Of a stretch of DNA of 33,404 nucleotides, positions 16,351-24,034 are shown piece by piece; positions within the stretch are counted from its first letter, which is position 1; each line of letters opens with the position of its first letter. The stretch comes from an uncultured Collinsella sp. (lineage in GTDB: Bacteria > Actinomycetota > Coriobacteriia > Coriobacteriales > Coriobacteriaceae). The DNA lies in assembly GCA_900554645.1 (NCBI GenBank), contig USIE01000014.1, forward strand, positions 1 to 33,404, in the 5' to 3' direction. The translations under genes were made by a program, and so were the position numbers. The notes beneath the pieces were generated by a model, which saw only the letters and a program-made list of their open reading frames with translations, was not told the DNA's origin and did no database searches.

Positions 16351-17532
16351 TTACCCGCGCGGCTTGATTTTATCACGTAGCGACTTGAGGTTCTCCAGCG
16401 CCGCGTTAAGCGTCTCGTCTCGCTTGGCAAAGTGGAAACGAATCAGATGGTTGACGGGCTCGCGGAAGAAGCTCGAGCCGGGCACGGCGCCCACGCCCAC
16501 CTTAGACGCGAGGTCCTCGCAGAATTCGAGGTCGCTGTCATAGCCAAACTCAGAGATGTCCATCATGACGTAGTAGGCGCCCTGCGGCACGTTGTGCGTG
16601 AGGCCGATGCTGCCGAGTCCCTGACAGAACAGGTCGCGCTTGGCGGTGTAGAGGTCGAGGACCTCCTGGTAATAGCTGTCGTCGAAGTTGAGGGCGGTGA
16701 CGACAGCTTCCTGCAGGGGAGCGGCGGCACCCACGGTGAGGAAGTCGTGGACCTTCTTGATGCGCTCGGTGATCTGGGCCGGGGCAATGGTGTAGCCCAG
16801 ACGCCAGCCGGTGATGGAGTACGTTTTGGACAGCGAGCTGCAGCTGATGGTTCGCTCGAACATGCCGGGCAGCGTGGCCATATAGACGTGCTCGTGGGGC
16901 GCGTAGACGATGTGCTCGTACACCTCGTCGGTGATGCAGTAGGTGTCGTACTTTTTGCAGAGGTCGGCGATAAAGGTGAGCTCCTCGCGCGTAAAGACCT
17001 TGCCGCAAGGGTTGGAAGGGTTGCACAGGACGATGGCCTTGGGGTCGTTGTCGCGGAAGGCCGCCTCGAGTGTCTCGCGGTCAAAGTCGAATGTGGGCGG
17101 GTTGAGCGGCACGTAGATAGGCTCGGCACCCGAAAGGATCGTGTCGGCGCCGTAGTTCTCGTAGAACGGCGAGAAGATGACGACCTTGTCTCCGGGGTTC
17201 GTAACCGTCATCATGGCGGCCATCATGGCCTCGGTGGAGCCGCAGGTGACTACGATATTCTCGTTGGGGTTTACCGACATGCCCATAAAATGCTCCTGCT
17301 TGGCGGCAAGCGCCTCACGCATGGCCTGGGAGCCCCAGGTGATGGAGTACTGGTGGTAAAGCGGCTTGGGGTCGGTGGCGATGGTGCTGAGGCTATCGAG
17401 CAGCTGCGCTGGGGGATCGAAGTCAGGGAAGCCCTGCGAGAGATTGACAGCGCCGTACTTATTGGAGATGCGTGTCATGCGGCGGATGACCGAATCGGTA
17501 AACGTTGCCGTGCGGTTGGAGAGTTCTTTCAT
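16351..17532 (-). CDS. PLP-dependent aminotransferase, class I/II
   Basis: A 393-residue fold-type I aminotransferase. Visible features are LSQGFPDFDPP near the N terminus, CGSTEAMMAAM (cofactor phosphate region), NPSNPCGKVF (171-180), ITDEVYEHIVY with the PLP-pyridine Asp202, and SSLSKTYSITGWRLGY with the Schiff-base Lys236. The pattern fits the aspartate/methionine/kynurenine aminotransferase branch; the amino donor cannot be told from sequence. The ATG at 17532 is preferred over 17550 because GAAAGGA lies about 7 nt before it and homology starts there. It stands alone between a terminator and the tRNA cluster. Confidence 0.9.
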   Translation of the reverse strand: MKELSNRTATFTDSVIRRMTRISNKYGAVNLSQGFPDFDPPAQLLDSLSTIATDPKPLYHQYSITWGSQAMREALAAKQEHFMGMSVNPNENIVVTCGSTEAMMAAMMTVTNPGDKVVIFSPFYENYGADTILSGAEPIYVPLNPPTFDFDRETLEAAFRDNDPKAIVLCNPSNPCGKVFTREELTFIADLCKKYDTYCITDEVYEHIVYAPHEHVYMATLPGMFERTISCSSLSKTYSITGWRLGYTIAPAQITERIKKVHDFLTVGAAAPLQEAVVTALNFDDSYYQEVLDLYTAKRDLFCQGLGSIGLTHNVPQGAYYVMMDISEFGYDSDLEFCEDLASKVGVGAVPGSSFFREPVNHLIRFHFAKRDETLNAALENLKSLRDKIKPRG

Positions 17533-17642
17533 GACGGTCCTTTCGAGCATTTGCAGTGGGGCAAGTTTACTCCTATGAAACCGGTGGGATTTGCTCGAAA
17601 TGGTCTCGAAAGACTCTTTTCAAAATTCTTGAAAATTGGGGC

Positions 17643-17671
17643 TTGCATCACGTGGCGTTCCTTGCAATAAT
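17643..17671 (+). promoter_or_regulatory. Promoter of tRNA-His/Lys cluster
   Basis: TTGCAT (17643-17648), a 17-bp spacer and AATAAT (17666-17671). Initiation is expected near 17678, about 20 nt before tRNA-His. Confidence 0.6.
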
Positions 17672-17697
17672 AGTCGAGCGCGAAGCGCACAGGACAC

Positions 17698-17772
17698 GGT
17701 GGGTGTAGCTCAGTTGGCTAGAGCGACGGGTTGTGGTCCCGTAGGTCGAGGGTTCGAGTCCCTTTACCCACC
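17698..17772 (+). tRNA. tRNA-His (anticodon GTG)
   Basis: A clear cloverleaf: 7-bp acceptor stem 17699-17705 with 17765-17771; anticodon stem ACGGG/CCCGT around loop TTGTGGT with anticodon GTG; T-loop TTCGAGT. An extra G at 17698 faces discriminator C17772, the G-1:C73 identity element specific to tRNA-His. It is the first of three tRNAs in a row. Confidence 0.95.
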
Positions 17773-17797
17773 CCAGTTCTTGCTTCGTGTTGATATC

Positions 17798-17873
17798 GGG
17801 TCGTTAGCTCAGTTGGTAGAGCAGGGGACTCTTAATCCCAAGGTCCAGGGTTCGACCCCCTGACGGCCCACCA
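17798..17873 (+). tRNA. tRNA-Lys (anticodon CTT), copy 1
   Basis: Acceptor GGGTCGT pairs with ACGGCCC; D-arm GCTC/GAGC; anticodon loop CTCTTAA gives CTT, reading AAG; T-loop TTCGACC. CCA is encoded at 17871-17873. It is identical to the copy at 17917-17992. Confidence 0.95.
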
Positions 17874-17886
17874 CACGATATCTCCT

Positions 17887-17912
17887 CTAAAGTCCGCCAC
17901 AACGGACTTTAG
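17887..17912 (+). terminator. Hairpin between the two tRNA-Lys genes
   Basis: A perfect 10-bp stem CTAAAGTCCG / CGGACTTTAG has a 6-nt loop. Only a short T tail (CTTT) follows, so it may be a weak terminator or an RNA-processing hairpin. Confidence 0.5.
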
Positions 17913-17916
17913 CTTT

Positions 17917-17992
17917 GGGTCGTTAGCTCAGTTGGTAGAGCAGGGGACTCTTAATCCCAAGGTCCAGGGTTCGACCCCCTGACGGCCCACCA
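17917..17992 (+). tRNA. tRNA-Lys (anticodon CTT), copy 2
   Basis: Identical over its length to tRNA-Lys at 17798-17873, including the encoded CCA (17990-17992). Its 3' half forms the start of a repeat unit that recurs at 18152. Confidence 0.95.
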
Positions 17993-18002
17993 AAGCAAGT
18001 TA

Positions 18003-18034
18003 AGACGGTCAACTTCGGTTGGCCGTCTTTTTTT
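18003..18034 (+). terminator. Terminator of the tRNA cluster (UUCG loop)
   Basis: An 11-bp stem (18003-18013 with 18018-18028) has a TTCG tetraloop and is followed by seven T residues. A typical stable intrinsic terminator. Confidence 0.9.
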
Positions 18035-18044
18035 GTTGACCTTT

Positions 18045-18071
18045 CATGGGGTCGAACCCGAAAGGGCGCGG
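18045..18071. repeat. 27-bp repeat, copy A (contains inverted T-arm)
   Basis: This 27-bp segment is identical to 18223-18249. Within it, GGGGTCGAACCC (18048-18059) is the exact reverse complement of the T-arm segment of tRNA-Lys copy 2 (17967-17978), so the terminator is flanked by a 12-bp inverted repeat derived from the tRNA. Confidence 0.75.
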
Positions 18072-18151
18072 AGCTGAGGAAATGCGTAAGCATTTACCAG
18101 CGCAGCGCGCAAGGCGCCTTGGCGCCGCAGCGGCCGCCTGCGCAGCAGGCT
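18072..18151. other. Hairpin-rich segment between tRNA-derived repeats
   Basis: The 80-bp spacer is extremely GC-rich apart from a 6-bp hairpin AAATGC-GTAA-GCATTT (18080-18095) with a GNRA-type loop. It also holds the palindrome CAAGGCGCCTTG and further GCGC-rich self-complementary stretches. No ORF fits. Confidence 0.5.
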
Positions 18152-18249
18152 GACCCCCTGACGGCCCACCCAAAGATCGTTAAAGCGACTGGCTTAGGCT
18201 GGTCGTTTTTTTGTTAACCTCGCATGGGGTCGAACCCGAAAGGGCGCGG
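18152..18249. repeat. Second tRNA-Lys 3'-end/terminator unit (possible attachment-site remnant)
   Basis: 18152-18170 repeats exactly the last 19 bases of the tRNA-Lys T-arm/acceptor region (17973-17991). A diverged terminator follows (18186-18212), then an exact 27-bp copy (18223-18249) of 18045-18071. The offset between units is 178-179 bp. The unit contains only a tRNA fragment, not a whole tRNA, and stops 6 bp before the dinD stop codon. Confidence 0.75.
18186..18212 (+). terminator. Terminator within the second unit
   Basis: An 8-bp stem CGACTGGC / GCTGGTCG (two G-U pairs) with loop TTAG is followed by seven T residues. It corresponds in position to the terminator at 18003-18034 but its stem sequence has changed while pairing is kept. 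Confidence 0.7.
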
Positions 18250-18255
18250 CCGCTT

Positions 18256-19116
18256 TCACAGATTGAGTCTACCCTGGGGATCGGTGAAACCGTCAGTACC
18301 CTCCTTGAGTTTCTTCTCGTCTGCCTTCACGCGACGCTCGAGCTTTTTTGTATCCTCGGCAGGCGGTAGGTTCTCGGGAACAATTCCGCGGTCGATGAGG
18401 CTGCCACGCACGCTCGTGTTGTTCTCGACGTGTTCTTGTTTGATCTGGTCCAGACCGTACAAGTCGTGTTCCTCGGCGTTGAAGGCCGTCATCGAGTTCG
18501 TGAGGTCCTTTGCTTTGATGAGAACATCGGCTAGCTTGTCCGCCAATGCAGCACTCTTGGACACACCAAGCTGCCGCTTCATGTCCGCCGTGCTTCTGCC
18601 GCCGAATAACGCCTCATCGCCCTTCGACTTGATGATCGCGAATCCTTTGGAGTCCACGCCTCGTTTGAACGCAATGCCCGAGAGCTGTTTCTCTGAATCG
18701 GATAGCGAGTGGCACGCCTGCAAGCGCTGAATCTCTGCGAAGCGCTGCTCTATGAGCTCCTGACGGCGTGTCTGCACGGCGAAGTACGCCTGTGCGAGTG
18801 CGATTTCGGGCTTGTTTGGGTCTCCGTTTTGGGCGATTAAATAGCATGCGTAGCGCGTCAGCTTGTAGTCTTTTACGGCTCGTTTGGCGATGCCGGCATC
18901 TACCATTTTGCTGGCCTCAGCAAAATGGGCGGCAACAGGCATTTTATTGGTGTCACACGATGCCATGGATCTCTTAACTGCAGTCTCAAAATTACGCCAT
19001 TGGGTGTATCCGAGGGGTTCCATTAAATCGCGTGCGAGCCAATACTCAACGCCGTCTTCTACATGGGCGTAGCTGTCAAGTTCGACACGCCATTTCTCGA
19101 TATCCCTGCTGTCCAT
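18256..19116 (-). CDS. dinD: DNA-damage-inducible protein D (DinD) family
   Basis: A 286-residue protein resembling E. coli DinD. The N-terminal BRO-N-like region (about 1-110) has [24 protein letters not shown] and [19 protein letters not shown] central helical segment [18 protein letters not shown] follows, and the C-terminal domain has [37 protein letters not shown]. coli DinD is SOS-induced and inhibits RecA activities; the same role here is inference. The start ATG at 19116 has AAAGGAAG about 5 nt upstream. I saw no clear actinobacterial or Gram-positive LexA box in the 160 bp upstream. The gene abuts tRNA-Lys-derived repeats and has less GC-biased codons than its neighbours, both suggesting transfer. 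Confidence 0.88.
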   Translation of the reverse strand: MDSRDIEKWRVELDSYAHVEDGVEYWLARDLMEPLGYTQWRNFETAVKRSMASCDTNKMPVAAHFAEASKMVDAGIAKRAVKDYKLTRYACYLIAQNGDPNKPEIALAQAYFAVQTRRQELIEQRFAEIQRLQACHSLSDSEKQLSGIAFKRGVDSKGFAIIKSKGDEALFGGRSTADMKRQLGVSKSAALADKLADVLIKAKDLTNSMTAFNAEEHDLYGLDQIKQEHVENNTSVRGSLIDRGIVPENLPPAEDTKKLERRVKADEKKLKEGTDGFTDPQGRLNL

Positions 19117-19277
19117 ATCTCTTCCTTTCTGTTCGTTTGTCTACGTGGACTATGTCGACTCCGTATTCAGAATGAGTATATTTGCCCGCGCGGACACGAA
19201 TGGGCCCTGTGTCGCTTTGAGTTCACGGGACCCATTAATATCGAGAAGTTGTGTTCTGCTCTGGAGGGGTGCTCGGC

Positions 19278-20804
19278 TTAGTCCGCTCGATAGTGCGAAC
19301 CCAGGCTTTCGGTCCGCTTGCGCATGGCTTTGACCATTTCCTGTGCTAGTTGAATCTGCGATTGCAGGCGGGCGAGGGCAGCGATTTCGCTGTCGTTGGC
19401 ATGTGGCTTATTTAGAGCCGTGGCTTCGTCTTGCAGGCTTTCAAGCTGTTGCAGGGCCTCGGATAGGCCTGTTTCGGTCCTGTTGATCATGCAAAAGGTG
19501 CTCATCGTGTGCCTAAGGCTGTGTGTCAGGCGTTCGGCATCTGTTGCGGCAATGCCGTACTGGGGGAGGGTGATATCCGCCTTCAGGGCCGCCTCAGGCT
19601 CTTTCTGCGCTGCAAGGGCTGCCGATGCGCCCGCGATACGTCCGAATACGATGCCGTTGGCGCTTGACAAGCCACCAATGCGGTCGGCGCCGTGCATGCC
19701 GCCTGTCGCCTCGCCGCAAGCGTAGAGGCCCTCAACGCCCGTGTGCGCGGTCTTATCGATCTTGATGCCGCCGTTAGCGGCGTGGGCATACATCGCAACG
19801 CGCATCTCGTCGGTCGGCGCGATGCCGTGCTCGTCTTGCAGCCAGGTGGCAAAGGTCTGCACAAACTCTGGGACATCCTCGCGGGGGAAGTCGTAGTGGA
19901 GTGCCAGGCCTTCGACACCTGCCTGATCGATGACGAGATCGATAGCGCGGGAGGCCAAGCGTGACGTGAAGGGACCATATCCAGAGCGCTGCTCGAGCAG
20001 GTCGTCCAGCTTGTCGTCGGCAATATCTACCGGCTGGTCTACGTGCACGTAGCGCCAGGTTTTCTCATTGAAGACCAAGTTACGCCTGGGCTCGATGAAG
20101 CCGGGCATCATCTGCATGAACTCTATATTAGTAAGTGTTGCGCCGTGCGCCAGCGCGATGGCCTGCGAGGAACTGAGCACATCAGCCGACGTAAGGCTGC
20201 GCTCGAACAGGCCGCCTGTGCCACCGGCTGCGATGACCGTGGCCTCGGCAGCAAAGGGCACGATTCGATTTTCGGTAAGGTCGTAGAGTACGGTTCCGGT
20301 TATTCTGCCGTTCGTGTCCTCAACAAGGTCGATAAGCTCATGGCGGGGGAGCAGGCGAATGCCGAGCGACTCGATCCAGGTCGTCAGAGCGTCCTCAAGG
20401 GGCTTGCGGGTGAGGCCGCGCCACATGCGCGTCTTGTGGTCAAAGCAGGGGATAAATTGCTTTTGTTGAGCACTCTTGGCGCTTTGCGGACGCTGGAGCT
20501 CAACGCCCAGGTCTTGCTCGAGCCAGTCAATCGCTTGGGGAATGCCGTGGACGAACGCTTGGACGAGTTCGGGGTCGGCAACGCCGCCGCCGACGGCCAG
20601 GATGGTGTCGATGAGGTCCTGCTCGTCGTCTTCGTTAACGGGTCCGATAAGCCCTAGGCCCCAGGTTCCGGGGAAGAAGCTCGATCCACTCATAGTCTTG
20701 CCGGCGCTTGCCACAGTGACGGTTGCACCCGTGCGTGCCGCTTCGATGGCGGCGCAAAGGCCCGCAATGCCAGATCCAATTACCAGTACATCAGTCGATT
20801 CCAT
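19278..20804 (-). CDS. FAD-dependent oxidoreductase (fumarate reductase / L-aspartate oxidase superfamily)
   Basis: A 508-residue soluble flavoprotein. The N-terminal dinucleotide-binding motif is VLVIGSGIAGLCAAIEAARTG. An AGGTGGLFERS segment lies in the middle. HAANGGIKIDKTAHTGVEGLYACGEATGGMHGADRIGGLSSANGIVFG is the region covering the FAD contact and capping-domain signature of the superfamily. The C-terminal third is helical, as in NadB/FrdA. There is no signal peptide or haem motif and no nadA/nadC or frdB neighbour, so the substrate is open: a fumarate-reductase-like or aspartate-oxidase-like role is possible. The ATG at 20804 is chosen because GAAAGGAA lies about 7 nt before it. The 190 bp upstream contain no clear promoter. 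Confidence 0.85.
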   Translation of the reverse strand: MESTDVLVIGSGIAGLCAAIEAARTGATVTVASAGKTMSGSSFFPGTWGLGLIGPVNEDDEQDLIDTILAVGGGVADPELVQAFVHGIPQAIDWLEQDLGVELQRPQSAKSAQQKQFIPCFDHKTRMWRGLTRKPLEDALTTWIESLGIRLLPRHELIDLVEDTNGRITGTVLYDLTENRIVPFAAEATVIAAGGTGGLFERSLTSADVLSSSQAIALAHGATLTNIEFMQMMPGFIEPRRNLVFNEKTWRYVHVDQPVDIADDKLDDLLEQRSGYGPFTSRLASRAIDLVIDQAGVEGLALHYDFPREDVPEFVQTFATWLQDEHGIAPTDEMRVAMYAHAANGGIKIDKTAHTGVEGLYACGEATGGMHGADRIGGLSSANGIVFGRIAGASAALAAQKEPEAALKADITLPQYGIAATDAERLTHSLRHTMSTFCMINRTETGLSEALQQLESLQDEATALNKPHANDSEIAALARLQSQIQLAQEMVKAMRKRTESLGSHYRAD

Positions 20805-20992
20805 CGGATTCCTTTCTCGTCCGGCGCATTGTCGCACGGGTGATCGGCAATGGGGCCGCAAAGACTCGGCAAATCGGTAAAGGGCAAATATGGCAGGTGG
20901 GCGTCATGGACGCTCTGACGCTCCATCTCATCACATCTTGTATTTCGCCCCAACTGATATATCGGCATTAGCTACCCTGCGACAGCGCAAAC

Positions 20993-21025
20993 AAAAAGAG
21001 CCGCTACCTGGGTGGGTAGCGGCTC
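20993..21025 (-). terminator. Intrinsic terminator of the GGGtGRT operon
   Basis: On the minus strand an 11-bp stem GAGCCGCTACC / GGTAGCGGCTC (20998-21008 with 21015-21025) is followed by TTTTT. It lies 35 bp after the GGGtGRT stop. Confidence 0.9.
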
Positions 21026-21060
21026 CAAAGCTCAACTATATGAGCATCGCGCGGGCGCGA

Positions 21061-22065
21061 TTAGGCCTTGAGGGCCTCCTCGACGGCGACAGCGCAGGCG
21101 ACGGTGGCACCGACCATGGGGTTGTTGCCCATGCCGATGAGACCCATCATGTCAACGTGCGCAGGCACGGAGGAAGAACCGGCGAACTGGGCGTCGGAGT
21201 GCATACGGCCCATGGTGTCGGTCATGCCGTAAGAGGCAGGGCCGGCGCCCATGTTGTCCGGGTGCAGGGTACGACCAGTGCCGCCACCAGAAGCGACGGA
21301 GAAGTACTTCTTGCCAGCCTCGAGGCGCTCCTTCTTGTAGGTGCCAGCGACGGGGTGCTGGAAGCGCGTGGGGTTGGTGGAGTTACCGGTGATCGAGATG
21401 TCGACGTTCTCGTGCCACATGATGGCAACGCCCTCGCGGACGTCGTCGGCGCCGTAGCAGTTGACGGCGGCGCGGGGACCATCGGAGTAGGGGATGGTCT
21501 CGACGACCTTGAGCTCGCCCGTGAAGTAGTCGAACTGGGTCTTCACGTAGGTGAAGCCGTTGATGCGGGCGATGATCTGAGCAGCGTCCTTGCCCAGACC
21601 GTTGAGGATGACGCGCAGCGGCTTCTTGCGAGCCTTGTTGGCGTTTAGAGCCAGGCCGATAGCACCCTCAGCGGCAGCGAAGGACTCGTGACCGGCCAGG
21701 AAGGCGAAGCACTCGGTGTCGTCGGAGAGCAGCATAGCGCCCAGGTTGCCGTGGCCCAGACCGACCTTGCGGTCCTCGGCGACGGAGCCGGGAACGGTGA
21801 AGGCCTGGATGCCCTCGCCGATGATGGCGGCAGCCTCAGAAGCGGACTTGGCGCCACGCTTGACAGCGAGAGCGCAACCGAGGGTGTAGGCCCACTCGGC
21901 GTTCTGGAAGGCGATGGACTGGGTGTTGTTGACGATCTCACGCGGGTTGAAGCCCTTGTCGGTGCAGATCTGCAGAGCTTCCTCGAGGGAGGCGATGCCG
22001 TTGTCGGCGAGGCACTTGTTGATCTTGTCAGCGCGGCGCTCGTAACCTTCGAACGTAACAGTCAT
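21061..22065 (-). CDS. GGGtGRT protein (function unknown)
   Basis: A 334-residue cytoplasmic protein of the conserved family named after its glycine motif, here GGGTGRT at 260-266. Other conserved blocks are GLGHGNLGAMLLSDDTECFAFLAGHESFAA (102-131) and MMGLIGMGNNPMVGATVACAVAVEEAL at the C terminus. His105, His126, His237 and several Asp/Glu residues are candidate ligands. The family has no established activity. In anaerobes it is typically next to a NifU/IscU-like scaffold gene, as here: the upstream gene ends 18 bp before it, and this gap carries a GGGAGGG ribosome site. The tight pairing suggests a shared role around an Fe-S or other metal cofactor, but this is inference. Confidence 0.88.
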   Translation of the reverse strand: MTVTFEGYERRADKINKCLADNGIASLEEALQICTDKGFNPREIVNNTQSIAFQNAEWAYTLGCALAVKRGAKSASEAAAIIGEGIQAFTVPGSVAEDRKVGLGHGNLGAMLLSDDTECFAFLAGHESFAAAEGAIGLALNANKARKKPLRVILNGLGKDAAQIIARINGFTYVKTQFDYFTGELKVVETIPYSDGPRAAVNCYGADDVREGVAIMWHENVDISITGNSTNPTRFQHPVAGTYKKERLEAGKKYFSVASGGGTGRTLHPDNMGAGPASYGMTDTMGRMHSDAQFAGSSSVPAHVDMMGLIGMGNNPMVGATVACAVAVEEALKA

Positions 22066-22083
22066 AGTTATTTCCCTCCCTTT

Positions 22084-22818
22084 CTACTCGTGAACCGGGA
22101 ACACGCTGGCGACGGAGTGAGTCTCCTCGTCGGTGCGCGGGTCGATGTACTTGGCAGCGTTCTCCCACTGACCATAGTGGCCCATAGCGCCAGCGATGGC
22201 CTCCTCGGGGGTCTTGCCGGCCTTGACGGCGTCGGTGAACTTGCCGAGGTTCAGGAACTCGAATGCGATGATCTCGTTCTTGTCGTTGAGAGCCATGCGG
22301 GTGACGTAGCCCTGAGCGAGCTCGAGGTAACGAGCGCCCTTGGCCTTGGTGCCGAACATGGTGCCGACCTGAGAGCGAAGGCCCTTGCCGAGGTCGTCGA
22401 GGGAGGCGCCCACGGGCAGGCCGCCCTCGGAGAACGCGGTCTGGCTGCGGCCGTAAACGATCTGCAGGAAGATCTCGCGCATAGCAACGTTGATGGCGTC
22501 GCAGACGAGGTCGGTGTTGAGGGCCTCGAGGATGGTCTTACCGGGAAGGATCTCGGAAGCCATGGCGGCAGAGTGGGTCATACCCGAGCAGCCGATGGTC
22601 TCAACGAGGGCCTCCTCGATGATGCCGTCCTTGACGTTCAGCGTGAGCTTGCAGGCGCCCTGCTGAGGTGCGCACCAACCCACACCGTGCGTAAGACCGG
22701 AGATGTCGGAAATCTCCTTAGCCTGGACCCACTTGCCCTCCTCGGGGATGGGTGCGGGGCCGTGGTATGCACCCTTGGCAACGGGGCACATGTTCTCCAC
22801 TTCCTGTGAGTACTGCAT
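22084..22818 (-). CDS. NifU/IscU-like iron-sulfur scaffold protein
   Basis: A 244-residue protein whose residues 45-130 match the NifU/IscU N-terminal scaffold: GWCAPQQGACKLTLNVKDGIIEEALVETIGCSGMTHSAAMASEI, with Cys49, Cys56 and Cys77 plus Cys106. Extra regions are an N-terminal 40 residues with Cys11 and a 100-residue C-terminal part not found in IscU (YVTRMALNDKNEIIAFEFLN, then GKTPEEAIAGAMGHYGQW). The length is about twice that of IscU. The ATG at 22818 has GAGAGGAG upstream; longer in-frame starts would extend through the promoter area. It is the first gene of a two-gene operon with the GGGtGRT gene. It is distinct from the SufU of the suf operon 2 kb away. Confidence 0.88.
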   Translation of the reverse strand: MQYSQEVENMCPVAKGAYHGPAPIPEEGKWVQAKEISDISGLTHGVGWCAPQQGACKLTLNVKDGIIEEALVETIGCSGMTHSAAMASEILPGKTILEALNTDLVCDAINVAMREIFLQIVYGRSQTAFSEGGLPVGASLDDLGKGLRSQVGTMFGTKAKGARYLELAQGYVTRMALNDKNEIIAFEFLNLGKFTDAVKAGKTPEEAIAGAMGHYGQWENAAKYIDPRTDEETHSVASVFPVHE

Positions 22819-23221
22819 GCCTCTCCTCTCTATCGTGTTGGCGTCCCGTCTGGGGGCCGTGGCTGGCGATTGCCGGGCGACCCTTCGAAAGGGACATGAC
22901 ATGCAGCCCCTATAATACCGCGAAATGCACGGAATATTCGGCGAACGGCTCAGTTTTCGTAGCGAGATGCGCGGAACTTTCAATTGAAACGGTTTAACTC
23001 TATATTCTGTGGTCGTGCACTTCCGTAGAGGGGGTCCGTCTTGGGCAAGCTTTTGGTCAGCTTTTGTAAGCGTTGCAGGGGTTGACCTGTTGCAACGGTG
23101 CCGTTCGCCGCCTGTTTACTGCCTTTGGCCGCGCGAGCGAATTGTTTTGCGTGAATGTTTTGATGGCACGCTTCAATCGTGCTGTATTGGATGGCAAGCA
23201 GATCCCGGCGAAGGGAGCGCC
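22819..23221. promoter_or_regulatory. Divergent intergenic region (NifU-like / RAYT-like)
   Basis: A 403-bp gap without a gene I can support. For the minus-strand operon there is a good -10, TATTAT (22912-22917), without a convincing -35. On the side of the RAYT-like gene lie the 7-bp inverted repeat CGTTGCA / TGCAACG (23071-23077 and 23091-23097, enclosing TTGACC) and a direct repeat AGCTTTTG (period 11 bp, about 23048-23066). These could be sites for the HTH of the downstream protein. Confidence 0.4.
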
Positions 23222-24034
23222 ATGCAGCGCGTTTGGAGAACGGTTACCGGCTTTTACCATGTCTGTGCCCGCGGTACGGGCAAGCAGCTCATCTTTGAGG
23301 GCGATGAAGACCGGTGGGAGTTCTTGGAGCTGATGCGTGAGTGCTGCCGCAAGGCGGGCGTGACGGTTATCGCCTGGTGCCTTATGGGCAATCACGTGCG
23401 TCTGGTGCTTGCAGATTACGAGGACGCGATGAGCGCGGCGATGCACCGGCTGCTTTTGGCGTACGCGCGGCGGTTCAATAAACGCACGGGGCGCACAGGG
23501 CATCTGTTCCAGAACCGTTTTGACCGGCGCTCGCTCGATACCGACTGGCAAGTGATGGAGGCTATTCGCTCCGTTCACGCCGATCCGCAGGAGGCGGGCA
23601 TCAGTCTCATTGAGCGTTATCCCTGGAGCAGCTTTCCGGAGCATTTGTGCGCTTACGACGGTGACGCGGCCGATGTCGCGAGGGGATTTTCTGATCCTTC
23701 TTGCGTGCTTGAGCTTTTTGGTTCTGCCGAGGGCTTTATTGCCTATTCGCTTTCGACGCCCGACGGCGGCGAACCGGCGCTGCGCGATATGAAAGAGACA
23801 GAGTGGGAACGCCACGCCTTTGCCGACAAGTTGGCGAAGAGCCTCGGGGCTCCGCTCCATGGGGTTAAAGACGCACCGCCTGCGCAGCGCGATACCGTTA
23901 TTTTTGGATTGCACGATGCCGGTTTTACGGTGCGCCAGATTGAGCGGTATACCGGGATTGGCAAAAGTACCGTCTCTCGTATCGTGCGCGCCCGCGCGCG
24001 AACGGCGATGAGGGCTGGCGGAAACGTGATGTAG
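23222..24034 (+). CDS. RAYT-like (Y1/HUH transposase fold) protein with degenerate catalytic residues and C-terminal HTH
   Basis: A 270-residue protein of the REP-associated tyrosine transposase group. Residues 1-145 follow the family order: YHVCARGTGKQLIFE, then WCLMGNHVRLVL, YARRFNKRTGRTGHLFQNRFDRR, then the Pro-containing helix AIRSVHADPQEAGI and YPWSSF. Two catalytic positions are changed. The HUH motif reads H58-V-R60 instead of His-x-His, and the Tyr of the usual RYIHLNP segment is Ser117 in RSVHADP. Residues 222-260 form a helix-turn-helix (FTVRQIERYTGIGKSTVSRIV) unlike the simple core enzyme. The ATG at 23222 has GAAGGGAG about 5 nt upstream. It has no terminal repeats around it, so it is a stationary gene, probably a DNA-binding protein rather than an active transposase. 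Confidence 0.85.
   Translation: MQRVWRTVTGFYHVCARGTGKQLIFEGDEDRWEFLELMRECCRKAGVTVIAWCLMGNHVRLVLADYEDAMSAAMHRLLLAYARRFNKRTGRTGHLFQNRFDRRSLDTDWQVMEAIRSVHADPQEAGISLIERYPWSSFPEHLCAYDGDAADVARGFSDPSCVLELFGSAEGFIAYSLSTPDGGEPALRDMKETEWERHAFADKLAKSLGAPLHGVKDAPPAQRDTVIFGLHDAGFTVRQIERYTGIGKSTVSRIVRARARTAMRAGGNVM

Noticed and set aside
17798..18249. CRISPR-like repeat array at the tRNA-Lys cluster
   Set aside because: The repeats are tRNA genes and tRNA-derived units at irregular spacing, with no short direct repeats and spacers and no cas genes.
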